From an uncultured bacterium (GTDB lineage: Bacteria > Patescibacteriota > Saccharimonadia > Saccharimonadales > Saccharimonadaceae): a DNA stretch of 64,000 bases. Shown here piece after piece: positions 27,864 through 35,361 of this stretch. The stretch lies in NCBI GenBank assembly GCA_903832635.1, contig CAILCF010000005.1, positions 1 to 64,000 on the forward strand. The letters are read 5' to 3'. The notes under the pieces are model-generated. The model had not been told where the DNA came from and did no database searches. It worked only from the letters and a program-made list of their open reading frames with translations. Position 1 is the first letter of the stretch; the number at the start of each line of letters is the position of its first letter. A program made the position numbers and the translations under genes.

Positions 27864-29183
27864 ATGACGCCAAAAAAGAATAACAATAGTATAAAAAGAG
27901 GCGTTAGCATAGAAGAGCGTTTATCTAAACTAGAAAGTGACGTTGCGATGATAAAAAAAACTATTGAAACTAAAAAAACATCTGATCATAAAAAACTTAT
28001 TCTTTGGACATCTTCAGCGTTATTAGTAATTTCATCATTGTTTTTTGTATTCTCTATTGCTGGTTTTTGGTTAAAAACTAATGTTGTTAACACCGATGTT
28101 TGGGTAAGTAAAACCAGCGAAGTGATTCAGAACCCAAGTGTTAGAAGTGATATTTCGACTTCCCTATCTAATGCAATCTTTACAAAAGTTGATGTTAATA
28201 GCTATGTCTCGGACTTGCTACCAGAAAAGGCAAAGCCCTTGGCAGGGCCAATAAGTAACAGTTTGCAAAGTTTTACTCAGCAACAAATCAATAAAGCAAT
28301 GCAATCTCAAACATTTATTAATACATGGGAGCAGTTAAACCGAAAAGCTCATAGTGGATTGATTAACAGTTTAGATAAAGCAAATACAAACAGTTTAAAT
28401 AATAATGATTTAATGTATTTTAGCGGCGATAAGTTGATGCTGAATTTTAATCCAATCTATACAAATATCAGAAACAAGCTATCTTCAAGAGGTCTAACTT
28501 TCGTGGATAAAGTAACTCCAAGCCAGATAAATAAACAGATTCAAGTCGCACAGGTACAGCAAATGCCAACAGTATTATTTGCTTTCAATATTATTAATAA
28601 AGCTGCATTGTTGATGATAATTCCAATGTTACTTTTTGGAATAGGCGGACTACTATTGGCTCCAGACCGACGAAAAGGTCTGATGATTTTTGGAATTTCA
28701 AGTATTGTTTTACTTGTACTGAATGTCCAAGCTGTTTATTTAACCCAATATCCATTTATCGCAGGATTGAACAGTGCCCTTCAAAACTCCAACAGTGCAT
28801 CAGCCCAAGCGATTTTTGATATTTATACCAAAGACTTAATATATTATGATCGAGTTGCGATAGTTCTGATGTTAGTTCTGATTGCTTTTACTTTTTTGGC
28901 AGGTCCGGCAAAAATGTCAGTATGGATTCGTGCACAAATATCAAAGCTTTTTGATTCGAAATCCGATTCACAAGTTGTAAAATGGCTTGTCAAGAATACC
29001 AATTACATAATTGCAGGATTACTAATATTTACGTTTATACTAACGGTGTTCCCTCTGATAAATAGCGTTTGGTATCTGCTGACACTATTTGTCGTAGTTG
29101 GTATTTTGTGCATCGGATTAATTAGCCTAAAAAATACTCAGAAAACAAAAAAACCACAATCGAAAAAATCATCAAAAAAATAA
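27864..29183 (+). CDS. Integral membrane protein with large external loop
   Basis: A 439-residue protein. A coiled N-terminal segment (EERLSKLESDVAMIKKTI) precedes a first transmembrane helix (about residues 45-70). Next is a 150-residue extracytoplasmic region starting NTDVWVSKTSEVIQNPSVRSD, then four to five further helices and a Lys-rich tail. The region after the first helix resembles a family of actinobacterial membrane proteins I know only as hypothetical. A TTGAAT, 16-nt spacer, TACAAT promoter lies 6 nt before the ATG, so it is leaderless. Confidence 0.7.
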   Translation: MTPKKNNNSIKRGVSIEERLSKLESDVAMIKKTIETKKTSDHKKLILWTSSALLVISSLFFVFSIAGFWLKTNVVNTDVWVSKTSEVIQNPSVRSDISTSLSNAIFTKVDVNSYVSDLLPEKAKPLAGPISNSLQSFTQQQINKAMQSQTFINTWEQLNRKAHSGLINSLDKANTNSLNNNDLMYFSGDKLMLNFNPIYTNIRNKLSSRGLTFVDKVTPSQINKQIQVAQVQQMPTVLFAFNIINKAALLMIIPMLLFGIGGLLLAPDRRKGLMIFGISSIVLLVLNVQAVYLTQYPFIAGLNSALQNSNSASAQAIFDIYTKDLIYYDRVAIVLMLVLIAFTFLAGPAKMSVWIRAQISKLFDSKSDSQVVKWLVKNTNYIIAGLLIFTFILTVFPLINSVWYLLTLFVVVGILCIGLISLKNTQKTKKPQSKKSSKK

Positions 29184-29199
29184 TCAATTAAATATTTAA

Positions 29200-30276
29200 T
29201 TAACTAGCTTGTAGTTTTTTGGGATGAGTTGAAACGTAAATATCAATCGTGGTCATCAACAAGATTACAATAAGTGGACCGTATACTATCCCAAGTGTTC
29301 CGAAATAGAAAATGCCACAGAATGTTGCCAAAGTAGTGACTGCAGGAATCAGGTTAGCTTTTTTGGGTATAAGATGAGGTCTAAGCACACTATCGATATT
29401 GCAAATCACGGTTAGATAAATGAGCAAGCACCAAAATCCTCCCCAAAAATCACCAGTTATCATTGCAATAATTCCAATCGGGATTACTACAATACCACTC
29501 CCAAGAGGGACCATGCCAAGAAGAGTTAATACTATAACGAAAATGAAAAAATACGGCCACAGTCCAAGCGTAACCCCCAAAAGAAGCGCTGAACTAACTG
29601 CGGTAGTTATCGATATTATAAACTGACCCTTTAGGCTTGCCGTAACAATCAATCCCGATTTTTCAAAATATTTGTCGTTTTGTTCGTCTTCGAAAGGACT
29701 AATTGATTTTGCAAGTCTGACAATGGATTTATTGTGTTTTAAAAATGCCATGAATAGGAATAGATATACAATCGTGCTTGTAAAGAATTTCGGCAAATTA
29801 CTAAGAAATCCCAGCATAGCATTCCCAATAGAGTTAATAATATTCGGTATAACTTCGTGTGCAATTTTTGTGACCTCAGAGCTACTTATTGCAGTTGGTG
29901 TTCCAACAAAGGGTGCCAACATCTTATTAATATTTGTAACGGCAGGACCACTCAGTTGATACAAAGTACTCCCCGGCTGAACGCTTAAATGTTGCAAGGT
30001 GTTAACCAACGAAATTGCTTGATTAACTACAACAATTGTTATGAAAATTAACGGAATGATAAATATTAAAGAGCTAATAATTAAAATTAGTATAGCGGAA
30101 ACACTTTCGGACATATGTTTTGAAAATCTGCGGTGCAGTGGTGAAAATAAGAATGACATAAGTGCCGCAATGCAGATTGTACCTAAATATGGTTGGAAAA
30201 AAAGAAATGCAACTACAACAGCAATCAGTGCAATAACAGTCCAGTTCGGCTGATTGGATGTGATGGTTTTTTTCAA
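29200..30276 (-). CDS. AI-2E family transporter (PerM-like)
   Basis: A 358-residue membrane protein with the AI-2E permease layout: three N-terminal helices, a soluble segment (about residues 85-150), then a helix-rich C-terminal half. Family motifs include the LLGMVPLGSG loop and YGPLIVILLMT near the end. Members export small molecules or act as Na+/H+ antiporters, and specificity is unclear. The start is a TTG codon in my reading, with a purine-rich GGGGAGA upstream. A second paralogue lies at 47312-48379. Confidence 0.8.
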   Translation of the reverse strand: MKKTITSNQPNWTVIALIAVVVAFLFFQPYLGTICIAALMSFLFSPLHRRFSKHMSESVSAILILIISSLIFIIPLIFITIVVVNQAISLVNTLQHLSVQPGSTLYQLSGPAVTNINKMLAPFVGTPTAISSSEVTKIAHEVIPNIINSIGNAMLGFLSNLPKFFTSTIVYLFLFMAFLKHNKSIVRLAKSISPFEDEQNDKYFEKSGLIVTASLKGQFIISITTAVSSALLLGVTLGLWPYFFIFVIVLTLLGMVPLGSGIVVIPIGIIAMITGDFWGGFWCLLIYLTVICNIDSVLRPHLIPKKANLIPAVTTLATFCGIFYFGTLGIVYGPLIVILLMTTIDIYVSTHPKKLQAS

Positions 30277-30367
30277 TGCTTCAGGAATGAGATCTCTCCC
30301 CTTTTATATAACTACTAATATATCACAATAATTAACTGTCGTCTTTTCAAATCCGTTATAGATATGT

Positions 30368-30442
30368 CTATAGTAATCCGCGTCGGCGTCGGCGTCTATG
30401 CACACCTGCTATTGATACTGGTGTAAGTGGTCTTCCTAGCAT
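30368..30442 (-). CDS. 24-residue arginine-rich small protein
   Basis: The ATG follows AGGAGG by 5 nt, and the SD overlaps the stop of the DUF6325 gene, so translational coupling is likely. The peptide starts MLGRPLTPVSIAGVH and then has six arginines in a row before GLL and TAG. It may bind nucleic acid or membrane lipid. It is short, but the SD and spacing are as good as any in the window. Confidence 0.5.
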   Translation of the reverse strand: MLGRPLTPVSIAGVHRRRRRRGLL

Positions 30443-30451
30443 TTTATCCTC

Positions 30452-30889
30452 CTACTTTTTTACTTTCGCTTCTTTAACTTCTTTGACTGCAGCCTCTACT
30501 ATATCCGGATGGATTCGGCCTTCGTCAAGTAGAATTGCATCATTTTTTAGTAATGCTTTCTTTAGACCCTTTGCCCAGAGTTGTTCAATGACTAAAATCC
30601 CAGCAGAAGTGTCTTTGTCCATTGACTTTCCAAGTTTCTGAACGTCGTCTTCGGTAAGTAGTGGCATGTCACCCTCGTGACCGATAGCTTTTGCTACATC
30701 TTGGAGCTCTTTGTGCTGATCTTCTATTTCAGCCATTGTGACTTCGCCGTCAGAGTCTTTGATTACAAAAAGTAAATCAACCACCCTTATGGCTCCACTT
30801 TTAACTGCTTTTTCAAGCTCTGAAAGAATACTCCCATCAAAGTTATTACCTTTAAAACCGACCGCGATATAATCAATTGGCCCTAACAT
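30452..30889 (-). CDS. DUF6325 family protein
   Basis: A 145-residue soluble protein matching the family mostly known from Actinobacteria. It opens MLGPIDYIAVGFKGNNFDG, continues GAIRVVDLLFVIKDSDG, and ends in a helix with HPDIVEAAVKEVKEAKVKK. Family function is unknown; genes are often beside small membrane or SHOCT-type proteins in stress-related clusters. A strong GGAGG SD lies 4-5 nt before the ATG. The 24-residue Arg-rich ORF follows it directly. Confidence 0.8.
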   Translation of the reverse strand: MLGPIDYIAVGFKGNNFDGSILSELEKAVKSGAIRVVDLLFVIKDSDGEVTMAEIEDQHKELQDVAKAIGHEGDMPLLTEDDVQKLGKSMDKDTSAGILVIEQLWAKGLKKALLKNDAILLDEGRIHPDIVEAAVKEVKEAKVKK

Positions 30890-31020
30890 TTACCCTCCTT
30901 TCAATAACAATTATTACATTCACTATATTACTATATTAATAATTTTCATGTAAGAAAACTAACATTTTTTTAATATGCCATATGAGACAATCAAAGAATA
31001 AACGTAGAGGAGGATTAAAT

Positions 31021-31248
31021 ATGCCAGTACTATCAGCTTTTTATTGGACGATTATTTGGATCTTTATGATTCTTGTTTGGGTGGCAATCGCATTTTGGCC
31101 AGCACGAGTTGCTTCAGGCAAGGGCCATAGTTTTTGGGGTTATTTCATATTTAGCATAATCTTTTTTCCATTAGCCCTGATTGTTGCTTATATGGTATCG
31201 GACAACTCCGTCCAACAATCTAAACAAACTCCAACTGAAGAATTATAA
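31021..31248 (+). CDS. Small two-helix membrane protein, paralogue of 33918-34184
   Basis: 75 residues from the ATG at 31021, chosen because AGAGGAGG lies 7 nt upstream. It has two transmembrane helices around the loop FWPARVASGKGHSFWGYF. The gene at 33918 has FWPAFVAKRKGYSFVLFF at the same place, so the two share a family. Its function is unknown. The first helix is preceded by a short external stretch, and a Gln/Thr-rich tail follows. A terminator is placed 20 bp after the stop. Confidence 0.7.
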   Translation: MPVLSAFYWTIIWIFMILVWVAIAFWPARVASGKGHSFWGYFIFSIIFFPLALIVAYMVSDNSVQQSKQTPTEEL

Positions 31249-31268
31249 AATAATATTAATAAAAAAAC

Positions 31269-31296
31269 CCTCTCGATTCAATCAAGAGGATTTTTT
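31269..31296. terminator. Bidirectional terminator between convergent membrane genes
   Basis: The stem CCTCT/AGAGG has an inner GATT/AATC pairing and is followed by six T on the plus strand. Seven A precede it, giving a T tract for the minus strand. It fits both 31021-31248 and the convergent 31312-31713 gene. Confidence 0.75.
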
Positions 31297-31311
31297 GCGT
31301 ACGGATTAAGT

Positions 31312-31713
31312 TTACAAGGCTTTCATCTCGTTTGCGTGAACAACTACTGCGTAAATAACCAATACATCAATTGTAATGATCACTAATGACCAGATTGGAT
31401 AAATTGGTATAAACGCCAAGTTTGCCAGAGCACTTAATACTGCAATAATTATAGCGAATATACGGCCGTACGTATTCCCACTTAGAAGTGAGCTGGCAGC
31501 CAAAATTGCTAGAATTCCACCAAAAATATGGACCCATCCCCATGTAGTAATGTCCGCATAATATAGTGTTGTTGGCGTTAGAATAAATAGTTTGTCATTA
31601 AATAATGCAGCAAATCCTGCGATTACATGGAAAAAACCAGCAAGGTAAAGCATTACGCTTGCGAATCCAATCCAACCCGTCCACCCTGTAACTTCATAAT
31701 TATTTTTTGCCAT
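31312..31713 (-). CDS. DUF7144 family membrane protein
   Basis: A 133-residue protein with four transmembrane helices. It matches the DUF7144 pattern: TGWTGWIGFASVMLYLAGFFH at the start, WGWVHIFGGILAILA in the middle and PIWSLVIITIDVLVIYAVVVH at the end. The family is common in Actinobacteria; its function is unknown. TAAGGAGG is placed 7 nt upstream of the ATG. It sits among other small membrane proteins that also have strong SD sites. Confidence 0.8.
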   Translation of the reverse strand: MAKNNYEVTGWTGWIGFASVMLYLAGFFHVIAGFAALFNDKLFILTPTTLYYADITTWGWVHIFGGILAILAASSLLSGNTYGRIFAIIIAVLSALANLAFIPIYPIWSLVIITIDVLVIYAVVVHANEMKAL

Positions 31714-31817
31714 ATTTTTGTACCTCCTTATTATAATTTAATTATGTTCCTTATTAAAAATACTGTCAATATTTTGATATTTAATGCCAATGTTAAATTA
31801 GATAATTGGAACATAAT

Positions 31818-31845
31818 AAAAAGGATTGCCCTTTCGGACAACCCT
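31818..31845 (-). terminator. Rho-independent terminator of the HdeD-like gene
   Basis: On the minus strand, GGGTTGTCC-gaaa-GGGCAATCC forms a 9-bp stem (two G-U pairs) with a GAAA tetraloop, followed by five T. It lies 22 bp after the HdeD-like stop. Confidence 0.8.
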
Positions 31846-31866
31846 ATTTATAAAAAGTTTATATAT

Positions 31867-32406
31867 TTAGGCTTTTTTTGCTGTTAGGCCTTTGTTTGCG
31901 TTGTTTACTTCAAACGCTGTAATAATCAGTGTTATTCCACCGATAATAACGCTAAGTCCGATAAACCAGATTAAAGCAACGGCACCTTTGGATGGGTTTA
32001 CAAAGATATAGAATCCAAACAATGCATAAATCACACCGGAAACAATAAGCCACCAATTATTCTTTCCCTCAGCTCCTGCCACGATTTGTAGTAAACCTGC
32101 AGAGATTGCCCATAGTGCAATAACATAAAGTGCAACAAGTCCGCTAATTTGTGGATTTGCTAGTACATACAAACCAGCGACGGCACTGATTCCACCTACT
32201 AATACGCCAGCAATCCATTTACCCCGATGATCAATCAGCGAACCGACAATCATAACCAGGCCACTTATAACCAAATACAATCCTAATACAATTAAAAAAG
32301 CCAGTAATGTCATACCTGGCCACGATAATATAATCCCACCAAAAATTACTGATAATGCCCCCCAAATACCCAGTGCCCAAGCAACTCCTTTTAGTTCCTT
32401 TTGCAT
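31867..32406 (-). CDS. HdeD family (DUF308) membrane protein
   Basis: A 179-residue protein with six transmembrane helices in two DUF308 repeats, each with a GI..lv.P..al..l pattern: WGALSVIFGGIILSWPG and GISAVAGLYVLANPQ, then GVIYALFGFYIFVNPSKG. HdeD is linked to acid or membrane stress in enterobacteria, but the mechanism is unclear. AAAGGAGG lies just upstream of the ATG. It belongs to the cluster of SD-led small membrane genes at 30.4-34.2 kb. Confidence 0.85.
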   Translation of the reverse strand: MQKELKGVAWALGIWGALSVIFGGIILSWPGMTLLAFLIVLGLYLVISGLVMIVGSLIDHRGKWIAGVLVGGISAVAGLYVLANPQISGLVALYVIALWAISAGLLQIVAGAEGKNNWWLIVSGVIYALFGFYIFVNPSKGAVALIWFIGLSVIIGGITLIITAFEVNNANKGLTAKKA

Positions 32407-32501
32407 TTATCCTCCTTTTATTAACTGATATTTTAACTATACTACGATTTGGAGTTTTAACAAACCATAAGCGTTTAGCTTATATTAGCTACAAAAATAT
32501 C

Positions 32502-32924
32502 CTAGTCTCCTAGCTTGATATATATCAGTTCCAGCAACTTTTGAGCAATCGTTAAAATTACTACCATTATTAATAAACCAATGAAACCGCTTATTTCAAC
32601 CGTTCCGCGAAAAACAAAATCAATGACCCATAAAAAGACAAATTTTGACAGGAAAATAACCAACCAAACACAAAAAACAAGCCAAACCTTATTTATGGGA
32701 TTTTCGTGACCATTAAACCAATCCACTACCCTATCTTTGACCATGTAGGTTAGGTACGTCAGAATTTGCATCACTATCGCTAAGGAAAAAGTTATTGAGT
32801 ATGTGCCTGTATGCAAGAAATTTGTATAGTCATTAAAAAATCCCAGAACCACGGAATAAAGTAAAATGCCAACAATCATATTACGAAATATTTCTTGTTT
32901 GTTTGAAACAGATGTTTTCTTCAT
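32502..32924 (-). CDS. Four-helix membrane protein, hypothetical
   Basis: 140 residues from ATG 32924 (MKKTSVSNKQE), the first methionine after a short hydrophobic run. It has four predicted transmembrane helices with a loop VKDRVVDWFNGHENP in the middle. I do not recognise the family. No clear SD is seen. An AT-rich stretch upstream includes TATAAT about 15 nt before the ATG. Confidence 0.6.
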   Translation of the reverse strand: MKKTSVSNKQEIFRNMIVGILLYSVVLGFFNDYTNFLHTGTYSITFSLAIVMQILTYLTYMVKDRVVDWFNGHENPINKVWLVFCVWLVIFLSKFVFLWVIDFVFRGTVEISGFIGLLIMVVILTIAQKLLELIYIKLGD

Positions 32925-33021
32925 GGATATACTAATATTATACATCTTAATAAATTCATAAATATTAATAGAAAACCAAGTAAATCAAAAAATGGTATAT
33001 TAGTTCCAAGAGAACTATTAA

Positions 33022-33828
33022 ATGGGAAAAAGGCAAACGTATATTTTTAATCCACTCAAAGCATTGAAAAATGTTTTAGTAATACTTCTTTTTGTTTATA
33101 TTACCGTATATATTATTTCTTTTATTGAGCGAAATACGTTTGGACAAGGAGAGAATTATGTTGTTGGTATTCTCGCGATTTGGATATTCTTGGCGTATTT
33201 TGCAATCCCCAGAATCCATCGATGGTTGACGAAAATTTACCTACCTAATTACTATATTGCCAGGACCAGAACCGGTGATGGTTTGTTGGGTGATCCCATA
33301 AACCTAGCTTTTAACGGAACCGAAAAACAAATAATAGAATTAATGAAAGATGCAGGATGGACATCTGCAGACAAACTAAGCCTTAAATCGACTTTAAAAA
33401 TGATTAGGTCGACTGCTACAAGAAGAAGTTATTTAAGCGCACCTGTAAGTTCATTGTACCTTTTTAACAAAAAACAAGACCTCGCTTTTCAACAAGAAGT
33501 TGGAGGGACGACCTCAAAGAGGCATCATATAAGATTTTGGAAATGTCCTGATGGTTGGTTCTTGCCAGGAGGTTTTAAGGCGGATTGGTTGGCGGCGGCC
33601 ACATTTGATAGAAGAGTGGGTTTTTCGACCTTTACTTTACAAATAACTCACAAGATTGAATCAGACGTAGATAAAGAGCGTGATTTTGTACTCCAGAGCT
33701 TAGAAAATACTAAAAGAGGAATTATCATTAATAAGGTTGAAAATTTTACGTCATCATATCACGACCGAAATGGCGGTGGTGATTTTATTGATACAGACGG
33801 TGCGTTACCATTTATTACAATCAAATAG
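33022..33828 (+). CDS. LssY C-terminal domain membrane protein
   Basis: A 268-residue protein. Two transmembrane helices (residues 18-35 and 45-65) precede a soluble domain matching LssY_C: RTRTGDGLLGDPINLAFNG, MKDAGWTSADKLSLKSTLKMI and FDRRVGFSTFTLQITHKI. LssY was named from a Legionella secretion locus; the domain function is unknown and often follows PAP2 phosphatases, which are absent here. The first methionine lies 22 nt after a TATATT sequence. The next gene is the small two-helix protein, same direction. Confidence 0.8.
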   Translation: MGKRQTYIFNPLKALKNVLVILLFVYITVYIISFIERNTFGQGENYVVGILAIWIFLAYFAIPRIHRWLTKIYLPNYYIARTRTGDGLLGDPINLAFNGTEKQIIELMKDAGWTSADKLSLKSTLKMIRSTATRRSYLSAPVSSLYLFNKKQDLAFQQEVGGTTSKRHHIRFWKCPDGWFLPGGFKADWLAAATFDRRVGFSTFTLQITHKIESDVDKERDFVLQSLENTKRGIIINKVENFTSSYHDRNGGGDFIDTDGALPFITIK

Positions 33829-33917
33829 TTTTGCTTTAATATATATTTACCAAAATTGGTAAGTTTAATAGCTATGCTATAGTAAAAATATATAATGTAA
33901 ACAAGGAATTATAAATT

Positions 33918-34184
33918 ATGTGGTTTCTACTTGGTGCAATTGGATGGATAATTTTTGCTTTTTGGCCTGCATTTGTTGCTAAAAGGAAGGGTTATAGTTT
34001 TGTATTGTTTTTTATTCTAAGTTTATTTTTCTTTGTTATAACTTTGATTATTGCCTACCTATTAAATGACAAGACAAAAACCGCTCAGGATATCATCGAT
34101 GATCAAATAGCCGAGGATGCTCTGGACAAGGATGAAAAAGAAGAGATAGCAAGACTAAATCGAAAGAAGAAACGTAAAAGCTAA
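33918..34184 (+). CDS. Small two-helix membrane protein, paralogue of 31021-31248
   Basis: An 88-residue protein with two transmembrane helices flanking FWPAFVAKRKGYSF, like the 31021 gene. It differs by a longer charged C-terminal tail (about residues 55-88) ending NRKKKRKS, which is likely cytoplasmic. SD AAGGAAT lies before the ATG, and a TATAAT box lies 25-30 nt upstream. Function unknown. Confidence 0.7.
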   Translation: MWFLLGAIGWIIFAFWPAFVAKRKGYSFVLFFILSLFFFVITLIIAYLLNDKTKTAQDIIDDQIAEDALDKDEKEEIARLNRKKKRKS

Positions 34185-34247
34185 ATAACGTCACTATAAC
34201 GTTGATTTTTAGTATAAACCTTTTGAAAAACAAGTCTGTTTAAAACA

Positions 34248-34408
34248 ATCCTTGGCTGGTGATTAGGGATTCGGTCACGTTCCGCGACCCCGAAACTTCA
34301 CGATTGGCAAACCAGTTGCCATCGGAAGGTTTCCTTGTGACCCGCAGACTTGCGGGTCTCACCCCCGAATGCTCACTCGAGTGTTTGAACCCCACAGTCT
34401 CGGCAATA
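34248..34408. other. Tandem-hairpin region beside tRNA-Gln
   Basis: A GC-rich gene-free stretch next to the tRNA. Hairpins on the plus strand are ATTCGG..TCACG-ttc-CGCGA..CCGAA, GATTGGCAA-accag-TTGCCATC, GGAA-ggt-TTCC, GACCCGCA-gact-TGCGGGTC and the palindrome CACTCGAGTG. A terminator follows at 34411-34426. The minus strand repeats a 12-nt piece of the tRNA (GCATTCGGGGGT). It may be a plus-strand small RNA ending at the shared terminator, or a degraded tRNA-linked element. No clear promoter was found. Confidence 0.35.
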
Positions 34409-34410
34409 AA

Positions 34411-34426
34411 AATAGAGCCCAAAAGG
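34411..34426. terminator. Terminator after tRNA-Gln, possibly bidirectional
   Basis: On the minus strand GAGTCC-tttt-GGGCTC is followed by TATTTTTATT, placed 14 nt after the tRNA 3' end. On the plus strand the same hairpin is followed by AATTTTTATT. Confidence 0.7.
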
Positions 34427-34439
34427 ACTCAATTTTTAT

Positions 34440-34514
34440 TGGCTGGGATGGAGGGATTCGAACCCCCGAATGCCAGGACCAGAACCTGGTGCCTTACCAC
34501 TTGGCGACATCCCA
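34440..34514 (-). tRNA. tRNA-Gln (anticodon CTG)
   Basis: On the minus strand the cloverleaf reads: acceptor TGGGATG/CATCCCA, D-arm GCC-AAGTGGTAA-GGC, anticodon stem CCAGG/CCTGG with loop TTCTGGT (anticodon CTG), variable CATTC, T-arm GGGGG-TTCGAAT-CCCTC, discriminator G, and an encoded CCA. It decodes CAG. A terminator follows, and the kinase-like gene lies upstream in the same direction. Confidence 0.96.
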
Positions 34515-34542
34515 TCGTCACTTATTTTATAACACCTTAGGA

Positions 34543-35274
34543 TTACTGTACAGCAGCGGCCACTTTATCAATGTATTCGATTGACATATCTGGTGGTGTT
34601 CGAACTTCCTGGGGTACAGTATCGACAATTACAAATGGACCACCATGCTGAGTAAATCCAAAATTGTCGGCGCCTAACATGTCAGGGACCCAACCTGTTC
34701 TCTTAGCCATTTCGTAGGCCTTATCGGTAAAACCTCCGACCTCCTTTTTCTGAGACTTGCTAAGATTTGTGAATCCGTCCGCGCAATTAATCCTAAGTGG
34801 TGAGAATCTCTCTACATAAGGTTGAACCGACGCTACTATATTTTTTGATTTGTACGGATGTTCTGTTACAATAAATTCTTGAGTCAACGCATAGTCGTCA
34901 AGATATTCCAGTAATATTTCCTGACTGTTCTGAAGTTGTTTTACACAATCTTGCTGCTGCGTCTCTGACATTCGTTCTGTTGCACGTATTAGTTTTATCG
35001 CACTATCCCCCATCCGAATCACGGTTGAAGAATATCCCATTCCTATTACTTCAATTCCACGTTTTTCATAAGGTCTTGCCAACATACTACGAACAAATTG
35101 GGGTCTAAATCTGATTACATTATGCATCGCCAAGGCAGCCAAACGGTGTTTACCGCTGTTTTCAGAGCGTTCAAGCCTTTTTTGACGTTCGGCCCAAGCT
35201 TGTTCATCGGACGCTAAGGCCATTGCGCAGGCTCCGCTGATAACATCAACTGCTTTGTCAACTTTTTCTATCAT
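34543..35274 (-). CDS. Protein-kinase-like-fold protein, hypothetical
   Basis: 243 residues from ATG 35274, which lies 7 nt after TATAGT. The middle has IGMGYSSTVIRMGDSAIKLIR, which looks like a kinase glycine-rich loop with the ATP-binding lysine. A later GWVPDMLGADNFGF..FVIVDT resembles a catalytic-loop plus metal-binding Asp pattern of aminoglycoside or small-molecule kinases. The canonical HRD/HGD motif is not clear. It could be a divergent small-molecule kinase or a pseudokinase. It is divergent from purA and convergent with the tRNA region. Confidence 0.5.
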   Translation of the reverse strand: MIEKVDKAVDVISGACAMALASDEQAWAERQKRLERSENSGKHRLAALAMHNVIRFRPQFVRSMLARPYEKRGIEVIGMGYSSTVIRMGDSAIKLIRATERMSETQQQDCVKQLQNSQEILLEYLDDYALTQEFIVTEHPYKSKNIVASVQPYVERFSPLRINCADGFTNLSKSQKKEVGGFTDKAYEMAKRTGWVPDMLGADNFGFTQHGGPFVIVDTVPQEVRTPPDMSIEYIDKVAAAVQ

Positions 35275-35324
35275 TAAACAAACTATAACATAAAAATTAA
35301 TAAATAACAAACTCGATTAATCTG

Positions 35325-35353
35325 TTGTAAATTTACGCTCGCTTTATTATACT
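35325..35353 (+). promoter_or_regulatory. Promoter of the adenylosuccinate synthetase gene
   Basis: TTGTAA at 35325-35330, a 17-nt spacer and TATACT at 35348-35353. The predicted +1 is near 35360, next to the GTG start codon at 35362, so the message should be leaderless. Confidence 0.6.
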
Positions 35354-35361
35354 TGGTAGCC

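Noticed and set aside
34259-34540. A 93-codon plus-strand ORF over the tRNA region
   Set aside because: It reads through the antisense of tRNA-Gln, giving the typical false GMEGFEPPNARTRT translation.
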